Below are positions 15,561 through 24,749 of a stretch of DNA of 64,000 nucleotides, piece by piece. Under the pieces are notes generated by a model. The model made no database searches, was not told the DNA's origin, and saw nothing but the letters and a program-made list of their open reading frames with translations. Location of the stretch: NCBI RefSeq assembly GCF_014640075.1, contig NZ_BMGG01000007.1:124001-188000 (forward strand). Reading direction: 5' to 3'. The DNA is from Chelatococcus reniformis (GTDB taxonomy: Bacteria; Pseudomonadota; Alphaproteobacteria; Rhizobiales; Beijerinckiaceae). The position numbers and the translations under genes were made by a program. Within the stretch, counting starts at the first letter, position 1. Each line of letters begins with the position of its first letter.

Positions 15561-16823
15561 ATGGCCTTGGCATCCGCGACCAGACGCTCCGCACCCATGG
15601 TGAGCAACGCGACCCTCGTCATGGTCGCCGGCGCCCTGATCCTCAGCGCCGCCATGGGCGTCCGCCAGACGTTCGGGCTCTATCTCGCTCCCTTCGCGCT
15701 CGAGCGGGCCATTCCCGTCACCCAGTTCGCGCTCGCCATCGCTCTGCACAATCTGGTCTGGGGGGTGGCGCAACCTTTTGCCGGGGCCGCCGCCGACCGC
15801 TACGGCGCCGCGCCGGTCGCCGGCTTCGGTGTCGTCGCCCTCGCCGCCGGCCTCGCTCTCGCGGCGTTCGCCGGGTCGGGCGGGATGCTGATCGCGGGCA
15901 TCGGTCTGCTCGTCGGCATCGGCATCAGCTGCACCAGCTTCGGCGTGGTGCTGGCGGCGGTCGGACGTGCCGTTTCGGCGGAAAGGCGCAGCATGGCCAT
16001 GGGGATCGCCAGCGCCGGCGGCTCGCTCGGGCAGGTGCTGATGGTGCCCGTGGCGCAGACCGCGACCGAGCTGGCCGGGCTCACCAATTCATTGCTCGTC
16101 CTCGCCGCCATCGTGCTGCTCGCGGCGCCGCTCGGCCTGCTCCTCGATCGCCGTGACGCCACGGCTCCGGCGGCGGGGCCCGCCGCCGTGCCGCTCGGCG
16201 AGGCGCTGACCGAGGCGGCCCGGCATCGGGGCTTCCAGCTGTTGACCCTCGGCTTCTTCACGTGCGGCTTCCAGCTCGCCTTCATCGCCACCTATCTGCC
16301 GGGCTATCTGACCCTCTGCCACATGCCGCCGTCGCTGGGGGCCACCGCGCTGGCGCTGATCGGGCTGTTCAACATGGCCGGCAGCTGGGCCTGCGGCTGG
16401 CTCGGCGGCCGCTTCCGGCAGCAGTATGTGCTCGGCTGGCTCTACCTGATCCGCGGCGCCGCCATCGCCGTCTTCCTGGCGCTGCCCCCCTCCACTGCCT
16501 CCGTGGTGATCTTCGCCGCGGTGATGGGGCTGACCTGGCTCGGCACCGTGCCGCTGACCAGCGGGCTGGTGGCCAAGTTCTTCGGCCTGCGTCACCTGGG
16601 CACCCTGTTCGGCGTCTGCTTCCTCAGCCACCAGGTCGGCTCCTTCCTCGGCGCCTGGCTGGGGGGCGCCGTCTTCGACGCCACAGGCTCCTACACCTTC
16701 ATCTGGGCGGCGACGGCGGCGGCGGGACTCGTGGCCGCGCTGCTTCATTTCGCCATCAAGGACCGGCCGGGCGACGGCTCGTCCCAGCCAGCGCCCCCTC
16801 AAGCCATGCCCGCGAGCGCCTGA
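15561..16823 (+). CDS. MFS transporter
   Basis: This 420-residue polytopic membrane protein has about 12 hydrophobic segments. The ATG at 15561 is preceded by AAGGAGGG. An ATG overlapping the LysR stop is in frame but lacks a good ribosome site. The region after TM2 (AGAAADRYGAAPVAGFGVVA) is the MFS loop 2-3 motif, and the central loop RRDATAPAAGPAAVPLGEAL separates two six-helix halves. Family resemblance is to the carboxylate/aromatic acid type permeases and related exporters. The substrate cannot be read from sequence. It is followed 5 nt later by a hydrolase gene, probably co-transcribed. Confidence 0.88.
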   Translation: MALASATRRSAPMVSNATLVMVAGALILSAAMGVRQTFGLYLAPFALERAIPVTQFALAIALHNLVWGVAQPFAGAAADRYGAAPVAGFGVVALAAGLALAAFAGSGGMLIAGIGLLVGIGISCTSFGVVLAAVGRAVSAERRSMAMGIASAGGSLGQVLMVPVAQTATELAGLTNSLLVLAAIVLLAAPLGLLLDRRDATAPAAGPAAVPLGEALTEAARHRGFQLLTLGFFTCGFQLAFIATYLPGYLTLCHMPPSLGATALALIGLFNMAGSWACGWLGGRFRQQYVLGWLYLIRGAAIAVFLALPPSTASVVIFAAVMGLTWLGTVPLTSGLVAKFFGLRHLGTLFGVCFLSHQVGSFLGAWLGGAVFDATGSYTFIWAATAAAGLVAALLHFAIKDRPGDGSSQPAPPQAMPASA

Positions 16824-16828
16824 CGCCC

Positions 16829-17779
16829 ATGGATCCGCAGCCCATCACCATCACCTGCCGCGACGGCTATCGCCTCGGCGGTCACCTTTGGGCCAGCGAG
16901 TCGGAGCGCGCGGCGGCCACCGTCATCGTCAATCCCGCCACCGGCGTGCTTGCGCGCTACTACCACGCTTACGCCCGCTGGCTCGCCGAGCAGGGCTTCG
17001 CGGTCGTCACCTATGACTACCGCGGCATCGGCGCCTCGCGGCCGCCGCGGCTGCGCGGCAGCGCCATCCGCTGGCGCGACTGGGGCGAGCTGGACTTCGA
17101 TGCGGCGGCGGTTTGGGCCAAGCAGCGTGATCCGCATGGCCGCCTCTGGGTCGTGGGCCACAGCATCGGCGGCATGCTGGTGGGCTTCGCGCCCGCCGCC
17201 GTCCACGTCGACCGCCTGCTCACCATGGGCGCGCAATACGCCTATTGGCGCGACTATGCCGCCGCCGCCCGCGCCCGGCTGCTGCTCAAGTGGCACCTGG
17301 CGATGCCGGCGATCACGGCCACCCTCGGCTTTCTTCCGGGCAAGCGGCTGGGCTGGCTGGAGGATCTGCCGGCGGGCGTCGCCTTCGAATGGTGCCGGCG
17401 CCGCGCCCGCTTCGAATGGAGCTACCCGGTCCGCGAGCGCGAGCCAATCCTGGGCCGCTTCGCCGCGGTGACGGCACCGATTCTCGCGATCGGCGTCAGC
17501 GACGACGAGTTCGGCACGCCGCAGGCCATTGCTCGCACGCTCGCCTACTACCGCGGCAGCGAGCGCCGGCAGGTGATGCTGACCCCGCGCGACCTCGGCT
17601 ACGACGCGATCGGCCACTTCAGCCTGTTCCACGCCCGCCACCGCGACGGCTTCTGGCCGGCGACTCTGGGCTGGCTGCGCGACGATGTCGTTCCGTGGCC
17701 CGTTGGTGTCGCGCTGGCGCCGGAGCGAGAGGGCCGTGCGGGCGAAACAGTCCCGGCAGCGGCGTCCCGCGTGGCCTAA
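16829..17779 (+). CDS. Alpha/beta hydrolase, serine-esterase type
   Basis: This 316-residue protein begins MDPQPITITCRDGYRLGGHL and has the alpha/beta-hydrolase fold. The oxyanion and early-strand region is VNPATGVLARYYHAYARWL. The nucleophile elbow is GHSIGGM, with Ser as nucleophile, and the probable catalytic His lies in AIGHFSLFHARHRDGFW near the C-terminus. It resembles esterase/lipase members of the S33/UPF0227-like group found beside transporters. The gene starts 5 nt after the MFS stop and ends overlapping, tail to tail by 4 nt, with the GFA gene. The substrate is unknown. Confidence 0.82.
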   Translation: MDPQPITITCRDGYRLGGHLWASESERAAATVIVNPATGVLARYYHAYARWLAEQGFAVVTYDYRGIGASRPPRLRGSAIRWRDWGELDFDAAAVWAKQRDPHGRLWVVGHSIGGMLVGFAPAAVHVDRLLTMGAQYAYWRDYAAAARARLLLKWHLAMPAITATLGFLPGKRLGWLEDLPAGVAFEWCRRRARFEWSYPVREREPILGRFAAVTAPILAIGVSDDEFGTPQAIARTLAYYRGSERRQVMLTPRDLGYDAIGHFSLFHARHRDGFWPATLGWLRDDVVPWPVGVALAPEREGRAGETVPAAASRVA

Positions 17780-18174
17780 ATTCCGTCCCACGGACCGGGG
17801 AAGACCGGCAGGCTGTCGCACAGTGGCTCCCAGCGCAGCTTCTCGGCCGTCCATGTGTGGTCCCTGGGCGCCGCGGCCTCGGGATCGTCGAGGCTCGCCG
17901 TGGTCACGTCGATCTCGTCCGGCAGGCCGTCGTGCTCATAGGTCAGCGCCGTGCCGCAGCTTCCGCAGAAACGCCGTGTCACCCGCGGGCTGGAGCGGAA
18001 GCTCGCCGGCGCCGTGGCGGTGAAGTGGAAGCTGGCGCGGGGCACGCTGAACCAGGCGACCGAAGCGGCCCCGGCGATCCGGCGGCAGTCGGCGCAATGG
18101 CATAGCGTTGCGTGGAAGGGCGGTGCCTCGGCGTCGTAGCGCACCTGCCCGCAGTAGCAGCCTCCGCTCAGCAT
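17776..18174 (-). CDS. GFA (CENP-V/glutathione-dependent formaldehyde-activating-like) family protein
   Basis: This 132-residue zinc-binding protein starts at the ATG at 18174, after a GGAGGA site; longer frames upstream have no support. Zinc-ligand cysteines are visible in GGCYCGQVRY (Cys6, Cys8), ATLCHCADCRR (Cys25, Cys27, Cys30) and RFCGSCGTAL. The family is named after an enzyme proposed to join glutathione and formaldehyde, but most members have no proven reaction. The coding end overlaps the hydrolase end by 4 nt in convergent orientation. Confidence 0.9.
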   Translation of the reverse strand: MLSGGCYCGQVRYDAEAPPFHATLCHCADCRRIAGAASVAWFSVPRASFHFTATAPASFRSSPRVTRRFCGSCGTALTYEHDGLPDEIDVTTASLDDPEAAAPRDHTWTAEKLRWEPLCDSLPVFPGPWDGI

Positions 18175-18282
18175 CGGGTCCTCCGTCGCCGCATCGCGTC
18201 GCGCCCAGCGCGCGTCCTGCTCAACACGCGTCCTGGCGACAACGCAGCGGACGCCGGGAGGTTCGGTTGTGGCGCGCGACAT

Positions 18283-19485
18283 CTAGGGGGCCGGCACCTC
18301 CCAGCTCTTGCCGTTGAACCGCTGGATCTTCAGCGACTTGAAGGTGTCGTAGTCCTGCGGCGTGCTGCGCAGCGCGATGCCGGGCAGCACCATCGGAAAA
18401 TCCACCGCGTCGAGGCTCGTCGCGATCTCGAGGATGTGCTCGCGCGTCAGCCGGTTGCCGGCGGCCTCTAGGATTCGCCGCAGCATCGCCGCCGAGGCGT
18501 AGCCGTAGGCCGCGCTCGCGTCGTCGGCGCGGCCATCGAGCCCCACCCTGCGCATGAAGGCCAGGTAGTCCTTGACGTCGGGTGTCTCCGCCCAGACGGG
18601 ATCGAGCGGCGCCTTGAACGCCAGCGCCGAGACGATGCCCTTCGCCAGCGCGAGTCCCGCCGGCTGGAACACGCCGGCGATCGAGGTGGCCGGGCTCCAG
18701 AAGAGGCGCAGCGGCTCCCAGCCGATCTCATGGGCGCGGCGGATCGCCTGGACGGCGAATTTCGGCGGCCCGGCGAAGACGAGGACGTCGCTGCCGGCCG
18801 CCTTCATGTTCAGCAGTGGCGAGTCGACCGTGGGGTCTGCGACCTCGAACCCGATCTGGGAGACGATGCGACCCTTGAAGTCGTCCCCCAGGCTCTTCTT
18901 CAGGTCGGCCAGGAAGTCGCGCCCGGAATCGTCGTTCTGGTAGAGCACGGCGATGTTGGCGCCCGGATTGGTCGCCTTGATGTAACTGGCATAGGCCTGC
19001 GCCTCGCGCCGGTACGAGGGATAGAAGGTCATGCTCCAGCGGAACTTGTCCGGGTTGTGCCACTTCGAGCTGCCGCTGCCGATCAAGAGGTGGGGAATGC
19101 GCTTGGCGTTCAGATAGGCCTGGATGGCGGCGTTGGTGGGCGTGCCCAGTGAGCCGGCGATGAACAGCACCTCCTCGCCCTCGACGAGCTTGCGCGTCTG
19201 CTCCACCGTCTTGGGTGGACTGTAGCCATCGTCGAGCGAGATCAGGTTGACCATCCGTCCGTTGATGCCGCCGCGGCTGTTCAGATCGTTGAAGTAGGCC
19301 GTCATCACCGTGCCCTGGAGCGCCAGCACCGACTGCGGGCCGCTGTAGGGCATGGTCTGGCCGATCCGGATCTCGGTATTGCTGGCACCGGGGTCGTAGG
19401 CCGCGTCCATCGCCGTCCCGCCCGCCGCAGAAGCGGCGCTGACGGCAAGCGAGCCGACGAGCCCAAGTAAAGCACGAGCTATCAT
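18283..19485 (-). CDS. Orphan LIV-type ABC transporter substrate-binding protein
   Basis: This 400-residue receptor is predicted periplasmic. It begins MIARALLGLVGSLAVSAASA, a Sec signal peptide likely cut after ASAAGG. The ATG at 19485 has GGTGGG upstream, and a GTG at 19494 is the alternative. The mature domain has ASNTEIRIGQTMPYSGPQS and AYFNDLNSRGGINGRMVNL, typical of LIV receptors. No permease or ATPase gene is adjacent, so it must use a transporter encoded elsewhere or serve another role. The next gene on this strand is the GFA-like gene's opposite neighbour region, and upstream lies a GMC oxidoreductase. Confidence 0.88.
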   Translation of the reverse strand: MIARALLGLVGSLAVSAASAAGGTAMDAAYDPGASNTEIRIGQTMPYSGPQSVLALQGTVMTAYFNDLNSRGGINGRMVNLISLDDGYSPPKTVEQTRKLVEGEEVLFIAGSLGTPTNAAIQAYLNAKRIPHLLIGSGSSKWHNPDKFRWSMTFYPSYRREAQAYASYIKATNPGANIAVLYQNDDSGRDFLADLKKSLGDDFKGRIVSQIGFEVADPTVDSPLLNMKAAGSDVLVFAGPPKFAVQAIRRAHEIGWEPLRLFWSPATSIAGVFQPAGLALAKGIVSALAFKAPLDPVWAETPDVKDYLAFMRRVGLDGRADDASAAYGYASAAMLRRILEAAGNRLTREHILEIATSLDAVDFPMVLPGIALRSTPQDYDTFKSLKIQRFNGKSWEVPAP

Positions 19486-19765
19486 GGTTCCCACCCAGGT
19501 TTATGCGTCCGCCACGAGCGCGGAGGCGTGTAGTGGCCGGAGCGATTTGCCGGCGGCGGCTTCGGCGCTTGCGGCCGGGCCACGGCCCGAGCGCGTGACG
19601 CTGCCCCGATGCAGCGCGAAAGCGTGTCGAGTGCAGGGTTAGATCTGTCACTGAGCAGTCGTGGCAGCTCTGTAGTTAGGATCGGCAGATCGTCCGCAGA
19701 GTCTGCGCGAGATCAATATTTGCTCGAGATCCCACTCGGGCAGAGCCGCCTGATCTTCGGTTGTT

Positions 19766-21406
19766 CTATCGACGCATATCCTGCAGCACCATATCGGCGG
19801 CTTTCTCGCCGATCATGATGGCCGGAGCATTGGTGTTGCCCGAGACGATGGTCGGCATGATCGACGCGTCGGCGACGCGCAGGCCACCGACGCCGCGCAC
19901 GCGCAGACGCTCGTCGACCACCGCATCCTCGCCTGCGCCCATGGCGCACGTCCCCACCGGGTGGTACATCGTGTTGGCGCAGCCGCGGATATAGGCCTCC
20001 AGTTCCCCGTCGTCGCCGACGTCGATGCCCTCCGCCGGCGCGAGTCGCTTGACGAGGACCTCGCGGATCTGGGGCGAGGCATAGATGGTGTCGACCAGCC
20101 GCAGGGCGCTCATCAGCGCGGCGAGATCGCTGTGATGCGACAGGTAGTTGGCGTGGATGGCGGGGGCCGCGGCCGGCGCCGCCGCCTTGAGCCGGATCTG
20201 GCCGCGCGACTTGGGCCGCAGATACGACACCGATGCCGACCAGCCAGGAAACGTGTGGTCTCCCGGCGTGCCCGAGACCATCGCCTCGGTGCTGTAGGCG
20301 CGAAAGCCGATCTGCGTGTCGGGCGTGTCGGCGCCGGGGAGCGACCGGCAGAAGATATAGGCGCTGCTGGAACCGGTGGTGAGCAGGCCGCTGCCGCGCG
20401 CGTAATAGCGCAGGATATGGGGCAGCAGCCGCACGCCGCGCGTCTCGGCATTGAAGCTGAACCCCGGCTTCACCTCGTGCACCCAGTGCACATACATGTG
20501 GTCCTGCAGGTTCTGGCCGACGCGCGGGCTGTGACGGGCGACCTCGATGCCCCATTCCTTGAGATGCTCGCCCGGTCCGATGCCGGACAGCATCAGGATC
20601 TGCGGTGAATTGACGGCGCCGGCCGACAGGATGATTTCGCCGGTGCAACCGACGCGCTTCGTCTGGCCATCGCGGGCGACGTCGACGGCAATCGCCCGTC
20701 CGCTCTCGGTGACGATCCGTTCGACCATCGCCTCGGTCCAGATGGACAGGTTGGGCCGCGCATCGATGGAGCGCAGATAGGCGGTCGCCGTCGTGTGCCG
20801 GCGCCCCCGGTTGTCGATGGTGTGATCGATCCAGCCGATCCCGTCCTGCTTCGCGCCGTTGAAGTCGGTGTTCAGCGGCAGCCCGGCGGCGAGGCCCGCG
20901 TCGATGAAGGCCCGGGTCGCCCGGTGGATAGAGGATCCGGGCGGCTGGCGATGGGCGGTGCTGGTGACGCGCACGTTGCCGTCGCTGCCGTGGAGCCGGC
21001 TGGCGCCGCCCCAGTAGCTCTCGCTCCTCCTGAAATACGGCAGCACGTCGTCCCAGGACCAGCCCTTGGCGCCCGACTGCGCCCACTGATCGTAGTCTTC
21101 CGGCTGGCCTCGCACATAGGCCATGCCGTTGATGGCGCTCGAGCCGCCCAGCGTCTTGCCGCGCGGCCAATAGACGGTGCGGCCGTTGAGGTTGGGCTCC
21201 GGTTCGGTGGAATAGGCCCAGTTGATGCGGGTGTCGAGGAAGACGCGTTGCATGCCCGCCGGGATGTGGATCCACATGCTGGTGTCGCGCGGCCCCGCCT
21301 CCAGCAACAGCACCCGGTGGCGCGGGTCCGCCGACAGCCGGTTGGCCAGCACGCACCCGGCGGAGCCCGCCCCTATGACGATGAAATCGAATGTCTCGGC
21401 CACCAT
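19766..21406 (-). CDS. GMC-family FAD-dependent oxidoreductase, choline dehydrogenase-like
   Basis: This 546-residue flavoenzyme oxidises an alcohol to an aldehyde. The N-terminal FAD-binding motif is DFIVIGAGSAGCVLANRLS, followed by the GMC signature-1 region GKTLGGSSAINGMAYVRG and signature-2 region ILSAGAVNSPQILMLSGIGP. The C-terminal catalytic region has MYHPVGTCAMG with the active-site His and GNTNAPAIMIGEKAADMV. Length fits BetA/AlkJ-like members. No betB follows, but an SCP2-hydrolase and an aldehyde dehydrogenase lie in the same direction upstream (21523-24397). An alcohol to aldehyde to acid route is therefore plausible. The substrate is unknown. Confidence 0.92.
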   Translation of the reverse strand: MVAETFDFIVIGAGSAGCVLANRLSADPRHRVLLLEAGPRDTSMWIHIPAGMQRVFLDTRINWAYSTEPEPNLNGRTVYWPRGKTLGGSSAINGMAYVRGQPEDYDQWAQSGAKGWSWDDVLPYFRRSESYWGGASRLHGSDGNVRVTSTAHRQPPGSSIHRATRAFIDAGLAAGLPLNTDFNGAKQDGIGWIDHTIDNRGRRHTTATAYLRSIDARPNLSIWTEAMVERIVTESGRAIAVDVARDGQTKRVGCTGEIILSAGAVNSPQILMLSGIGPGEHLKEWGIEVARHSPRVGQNLQDHMYVHWVHEVKPGFSFNAETRGVRLLPHILRYYARGSGLLTTGSSSAYIFCRSLPGADTPDTQIGFRAYSTEAMVSGTPGDHTFPGWSASVSYLRPKSRGQIRLKAAAPAAAPAIHANYLSHHSDLAALMSALRLVDTIYASPQIREVLVKRLAPAEGIDVGDDGELEAYIRGCANTMYHPVGTCAMGAGEDAVVDERLRVRGVGGLRVADASIMPTIVSGNTNAPAIMIGEKAADMVLQDMRR

Positions 21407-21522
21407 CGGCGCGGGCTCTTCTGCTTGGAGATGATTGTTCGCTGCCCGGGCGGGCGGCTACCGCCCCCGGCGCGGCGATGATCACGGCCCCGCGGGCACC
21501 GCTCCCACCGCGCGGCTCGTGC

Positions 21523-22788
21523 CTATGCGCCGCGCTGGGCGCGGATCTGTTTCAGGACCGGCAACAGATATTCGACGAAGACGTCCGGGTTCTCCGACAT
21601 GGGGAAGTGACCGATGTCGTTCATCGCGGTCCAGGTCGATCCGGGGATCGCCGCGTGGGCAGCCTGGCCATGCTCCATCGTGCCGCTGGCATCGTATTCG
21701 CCCGACAGGATGTGGACCGGGACCTTCGATGTATCGATGCGGCCCGCCGCCTGGCGCAGATCGTAATCGACCAGATAATAGTAGAGGTCGCCGAGAAAAG
21801 CTGGCGGCCATCCGGCGGCGTAGACCTGGCTCGTCTCCTTGCGATAGGCCTCCGGCGAGGTCGGGCTCATCAAGGCGTTCATCAGTCGCGCTTTGTATTC
21901 GTTGCTCACCTGGGGATGCCAGAGCGCGTCGAGCTCGTTGATGTCGGTCTCGATCTTGAGTGCGCCCTCCAGCGAGATCACCGCGCCGAACGTCTCGGCA
22001 TGGTGGCGGGCGAGGTCCAGGGCGAGGAGGCCGCCTACCGAGCAGCCCATGAACACCGGGCGGTCGAGGGCCAGCGCGCCCGCGAGCGCGACGGGCAGGG
22101 CGCGCGCAAAGCTCGCGGTCAGGCGGTACTCGTTCGCCCACCACTTCGGCCCCACCGGCGGCAGCGACTTGCCGTGGAAGGGCATGTCGTAGGCGATCAG
22201 CCGGAAGTGGTCGGTGATCGCCTTGCACTCGAACAGGTGGCGCCACTGGGAGCCATGGCAGCCCGCGGTGTGCTGCAGGAGCAGCGGAATGCCGGCACCT
22301 GCCTCCTCGAAATAGACGCGGTAGCTCTGGCTCTCGACGTCCAGATGAATGTAGCGGCCGACTGGGCTGTCGAACGTGCCGGTCCGGACGGCGGCGGGGG
22401 CCGCGGCGGCTGCCGCCAGGGCCGGTCGCAGCAGCTCGATCGCCCGCATGACGGCGGGGTAGTATTGGGCGAACTGGACCGGATCGGCTTCGAGCGTCAT
22501 CTCGCCGAGGGCCATGATGCCGAAGATGTCGTTGTAGAAGCGCGGCGGCGTGCCGGCGATCAGCTTCTCCCACACCGGCTCCGCCGCCGCCAGCGTGATC
22601 ACCCCGGGCGCGTCCTTAGCTGGCTCGCCTGGCCCGATCCGGCCCGCGGTCACCGTCAGGCCTGCCGTGCGCCCGGGCGCCTCCAGCCGCAGCCCGCCCG
22701 TCCAGTGGCGCGCGGCCAGGGCGAATTCGCCGTCGTCGCCGCAGACGGACGACAGCGCCGCGGACGTGAGATTGTCGATTGATGGCAT
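21523..22788 (-). CDS. SCP2-like domain fused to an alpha/beta hydrolase
   Basis: This 421-residue protein starts at the ATG at 22788, preceded by AGGGAGGA. Residues 1 to about 125 resemble the SCP2 sterol-carrier fold (LTVTAGRIGPG, VITLAAAEPVWEKLIAGTPP), a lipid-binding module. Residues of about 150-421 form an alpha/beta hydrolase: LLLQHTAGCHGSQWRHLFE for the oxyanion region, FMGCSVGGLLALDLARHH as nucleophile elbow, SGEYDASGTMEHG as acid region and DIGHFPMSENP as probable His region. The two-domain arrangement suggests hydrolysis of an ester held by the SCP2 part. Neighbours are a GMC oxidoreductase and an aldehyde dehydrogenase on the same strand. Confidence 0.8.
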   Translation of the reverse strand: MPSIDNLTSAALSSVCGDDGEFALAARHWTGGLRLEAPGRTAGLTVTAGRIGPGEPAKDAPGVITLAAAEPVWEKLIAGTPPRFYNDIFGIMALGEMTLEADPVQFAQYYPAVMRAIELLRPALAAAAAAPAAVRTGTFDSPVGRYIHLDVESQSYRVYFEEAGAGIPLLLQHTAGCHGSQWRHLFECKAITDHFRLIAYDMPFHGKSLPPVGPKWWANEYRLTASFARALPVALAGALALDRPVFMGCSVGGLLALDLARHHAETFGAVISLEGALKIETDINELDALWHPQVSNEYKARLMNALMSPTSPEAYRKETSQVYAAGWPPAFLGDLYYYLVDYDLRQAAGRIDTSKVPVHILSGEYDASGTMEHGQAAHAAIPGSTWTAMNDIGHFPMSENPDVFVEYLLPVLKQIRAQRGA

Positions 22789-22910
22789 TGCGTCCTCCCT
22801 CTGCTTGCGCTGCGGGCGCCGGCGATGCGGTTGCGTCTCGCGCATTGTCCCGCTCACGCCCGGCGGCAGCCGACGTCGGCATGACGTCAAATCGATCTGC
22901 TGTTATGCAA

Positions 22911-22929
22911 GATCACATTAAGTGTGATC
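22911..22929. promoter_or_regulatory. Inverted repeat upstream of the SCP2-hydrolase gene, candidate operator
   Basis: GATCACA-TTAAG-TGTGATC has 7-bp perfect arms around a 5-bp spacer. It lies in a strikingly A+T-rich gap (about 22890-22980) between the aldehyde dehydrogenase end and the hydrolase start, 123 bp upstream of the hydrolase ATG. The spacing fits a dimeric regulator such as a GntR or CRP-like protein. The regulator is unknown. Confidence 0.55.
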
Positions 22930-22960
22930 ATGTGTCTTTTAGTAATAATATTATATATTG

Positions 22961-24397
22961 TTACAGTTTGATCGTGATGCATTTGAGCTGCGTGTAGTGA
23001 TGCAGCGCCTCGATGCCCTTCTCACGGCCGTAGCCGCTGTTCTTGTAGCCGCCGAGCGGCGTCTCGACCCCGCCGGCCTGATACTCGTTGACGTAGATCT
23101 GGCCGGCCTCGACGGCAGCCGCCACCCGGTGGACGCGCGACACGTCGCGCGTCCAGATGCCGGCGGCCAGGCCGTAGCTCGTATCGTTGGCGATGCGGAT
23201 CGCTTCGGCCTCGTCTGCGAAGGGGATGACCACGAGCACCGGCCCGAAGATCTCCTCGCGGGCGATGCGCATGTCGTTGCGCACGCCGACATAGATGGTC
23301 GGCGGCACGAACCAGCCCTCACGCCAGGCCTCGTCCGGCGCGAGCTCACCGCCCACGATCGCCCGCGCGCCCTCCTGCCGGGCGACGTCGAAGTAGCTCC
23401 GGACGCGCCGGTACTGCGCCTCGGTGGTGAGGGGCCCGACCGTGGCGTCGGCCGCGGGCCCCACCCGCAGCGCGCCGACCGCCTGAGTGAGGCCGGCCAC
23501 GACCTGATCATGGATCGACGCTTGCACCAGCAGGCGGCTGCCGGCCAGGCAGACCTGGCCGGCGTTGGCGGTGAAGGCACGCACCGCACCGGGAATGGCC
23601 TGCGTCAGGTCGGCGTCGTCGAAGATGATGTTCGGCGACTTGCCGCCCAGCTCCAGCGTCAGCGGAATGATCCGCTCCGCCGCGATGCGACCGATCTCGC
23701 GGCCGGCGCGGACGCTGCCGGTGAAGGCCACCTTGCGGACCAGCGGCTGCGAGACGAGGGCCGCGCCGGCGACGTCCCCTGCGCCGAGCACGACATTGAG
23801 CACGCCCGGCGGCAGGCCGCAGGCCTCGCACGCCATCTGCGCCAGGGCCACGGTGGTGCCGGAGGTGAACTCCGAGGGCTTGGCCACCACCGTGTTGCCG
23901 GCTGCGAGCGCCGGCGCGATGGCGCGCGCCGCCTGGTTCAGCGGCGCGTTCCAGGGGGTGATGACGCCGACGACGCCGTAGGGCTCGCGCACCGTGTAGG
24001 AGTGGTAGCCGGCGCCGAGATTGATCGTCTCGCCTTGAAAGACGTTCGTTAGGCCGCCGTAGAACTCGAAGTATTGCGCCGCGATCTCGATCTCGAAGGG
24101 CGCCTGCCATTGTGGCTTGCCCGTCTCCAGGCGTTCGAGGTCCGCGAGCTCGGCCGCCTTGTCGCGGATGGCGCGCGCGATGGCGAGCAGGATGCGGCCG
24201 CGCTCGATCGGTCGCCGGCTGCGCCAGGCCGGCGCGGCCGTAGCCGCCGCCGCGACCGCGCGCTCGACGTCGCCCGCATTTCCCGAAGCAACGCGAGCGG
24301 CGGCCTGACCTGCGCACGGATCAAACGAGCGTAGATATTCGCCGGACGACGGCGCTTGGCTGTGTCCATCAATGTAATGGTGCCACTGATCCGCCAT
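22961..24397 (-). CDS. Aldehyde dehydrogenase (NAD(P)-dependent)
   Basis: This 478-residue enzyme oxidises an aldehyde to its acid. The start MADQWHHYIDG at 24397 is preceded by AGGAGGA at good spacing, so more upstream in-frame codons were rejected. Catalytic Cys283 lies in NAGQVCLAGSR and the general base Glu249 in LTLELGGKSPNIIF. The cofactor region GVITPWNAPLNQ has Asn150, and the C-terminal EIFGPVLVVIPF is canonical. It is similar in type to phenylacetaldehyde/betaine-aldehyde dehydrogenases, but the substrate cannot be assigned. It is divergent from the phosphotransferase at 24750, sharing a 352-bp promoter region. Confidence 0.92.
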   Translation of the reverse strand: MADQWHHYIDGHSQAPSSGEYLRSFDPCAGQAAARVASGNAGDVERAVAAAATAAPAWRSRRPIERGRILLAIARAIRDKAAELADLERLETGKPQWQAPFEIEIAAQYFEFYGGLTNVFQGETINLGAGYHSYTVREPYGVVGVITPWNAPLNQAARAIAPALAAGNTVVAKPSEFTSGTTVALAQMACEACGLPPGVLNVVLGAGDVAGAALVSQPLVRKVAFTGSVRAGREIGRIAAERIIPLTLELGGKSPNIIFDDADLTQAIPGAVRAFTANAGQVCLAGSRLLVQASIHDQVVAGLTQAVGALRVGPAADATVGPLTTEAQYRRVRSYFDVARQEGARAIVGGELAPDEAWREGWFVPPTIYVGVRNDMRIAREEIFGPVLVVIPFADEAEAIRIANDTSYGLAAGIWTRDVSRVHRVAAAVEAGQIYVNEYQAGGVETPLGGYKNSGYGREKGIEALHHYTQLKCITIKL

Positions 24398-24749
24398 GCG
24401 GGCCCGTTCCTCCTGCATTCTGCTTGGCATGATCTAAGCCGAGCCGGCGACCGGGCGGAAGTCGTCGTGGCGACAAATCATATATGTGATGGCGTGACTC
24501 GCCGACGGCACAGGAGGCCGCGGCGTGCAGCGAGCCGGTGCTATGCCGCGCGCGGCCGTCCCCCAGTCCGTCCGGCGCCCCGGCGATGGCGGACTGTCAC
24601 GGCGAATGGCCGCGCCCGGCCGGACGCCACCGCCCGTTCGGCACGGGCTCTTCTCCGCCGCGCAGATCCCTTCGAGAGGATGGACGCCGTTCTTTGACAA
24701 CGCGGCGTAACACTGTTATTTCGATGGGTGATCAGGAGAATGCAGCCCC
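24398..24749. promoter_or_regulatory. Divergent promoter region between aldehyde dehydrogenase and phosphotransferase
   Basis: This 352-bp gap holds no supported gene. It contains the first of four TAAC-N3-GTTA operator copies at 24708-24718. Closer to the dehydrogenase it holds an imperfect palindrome ATCATATATGTGAT at 24477-24490. Confidence 0.55.
24708..24718. promoter_or_regulatory. Operator copy 1 of the TAAC-N3-GTTA regulon
   Basis: TAACACTGTTA lies 31 bp before the GTG start of the phosphotransferase gene, in a promoter-proximal position. The half-site TAACA is symmetric. The same motif occurs at 27606, 29060 and 33062. Confidence 0.65.
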
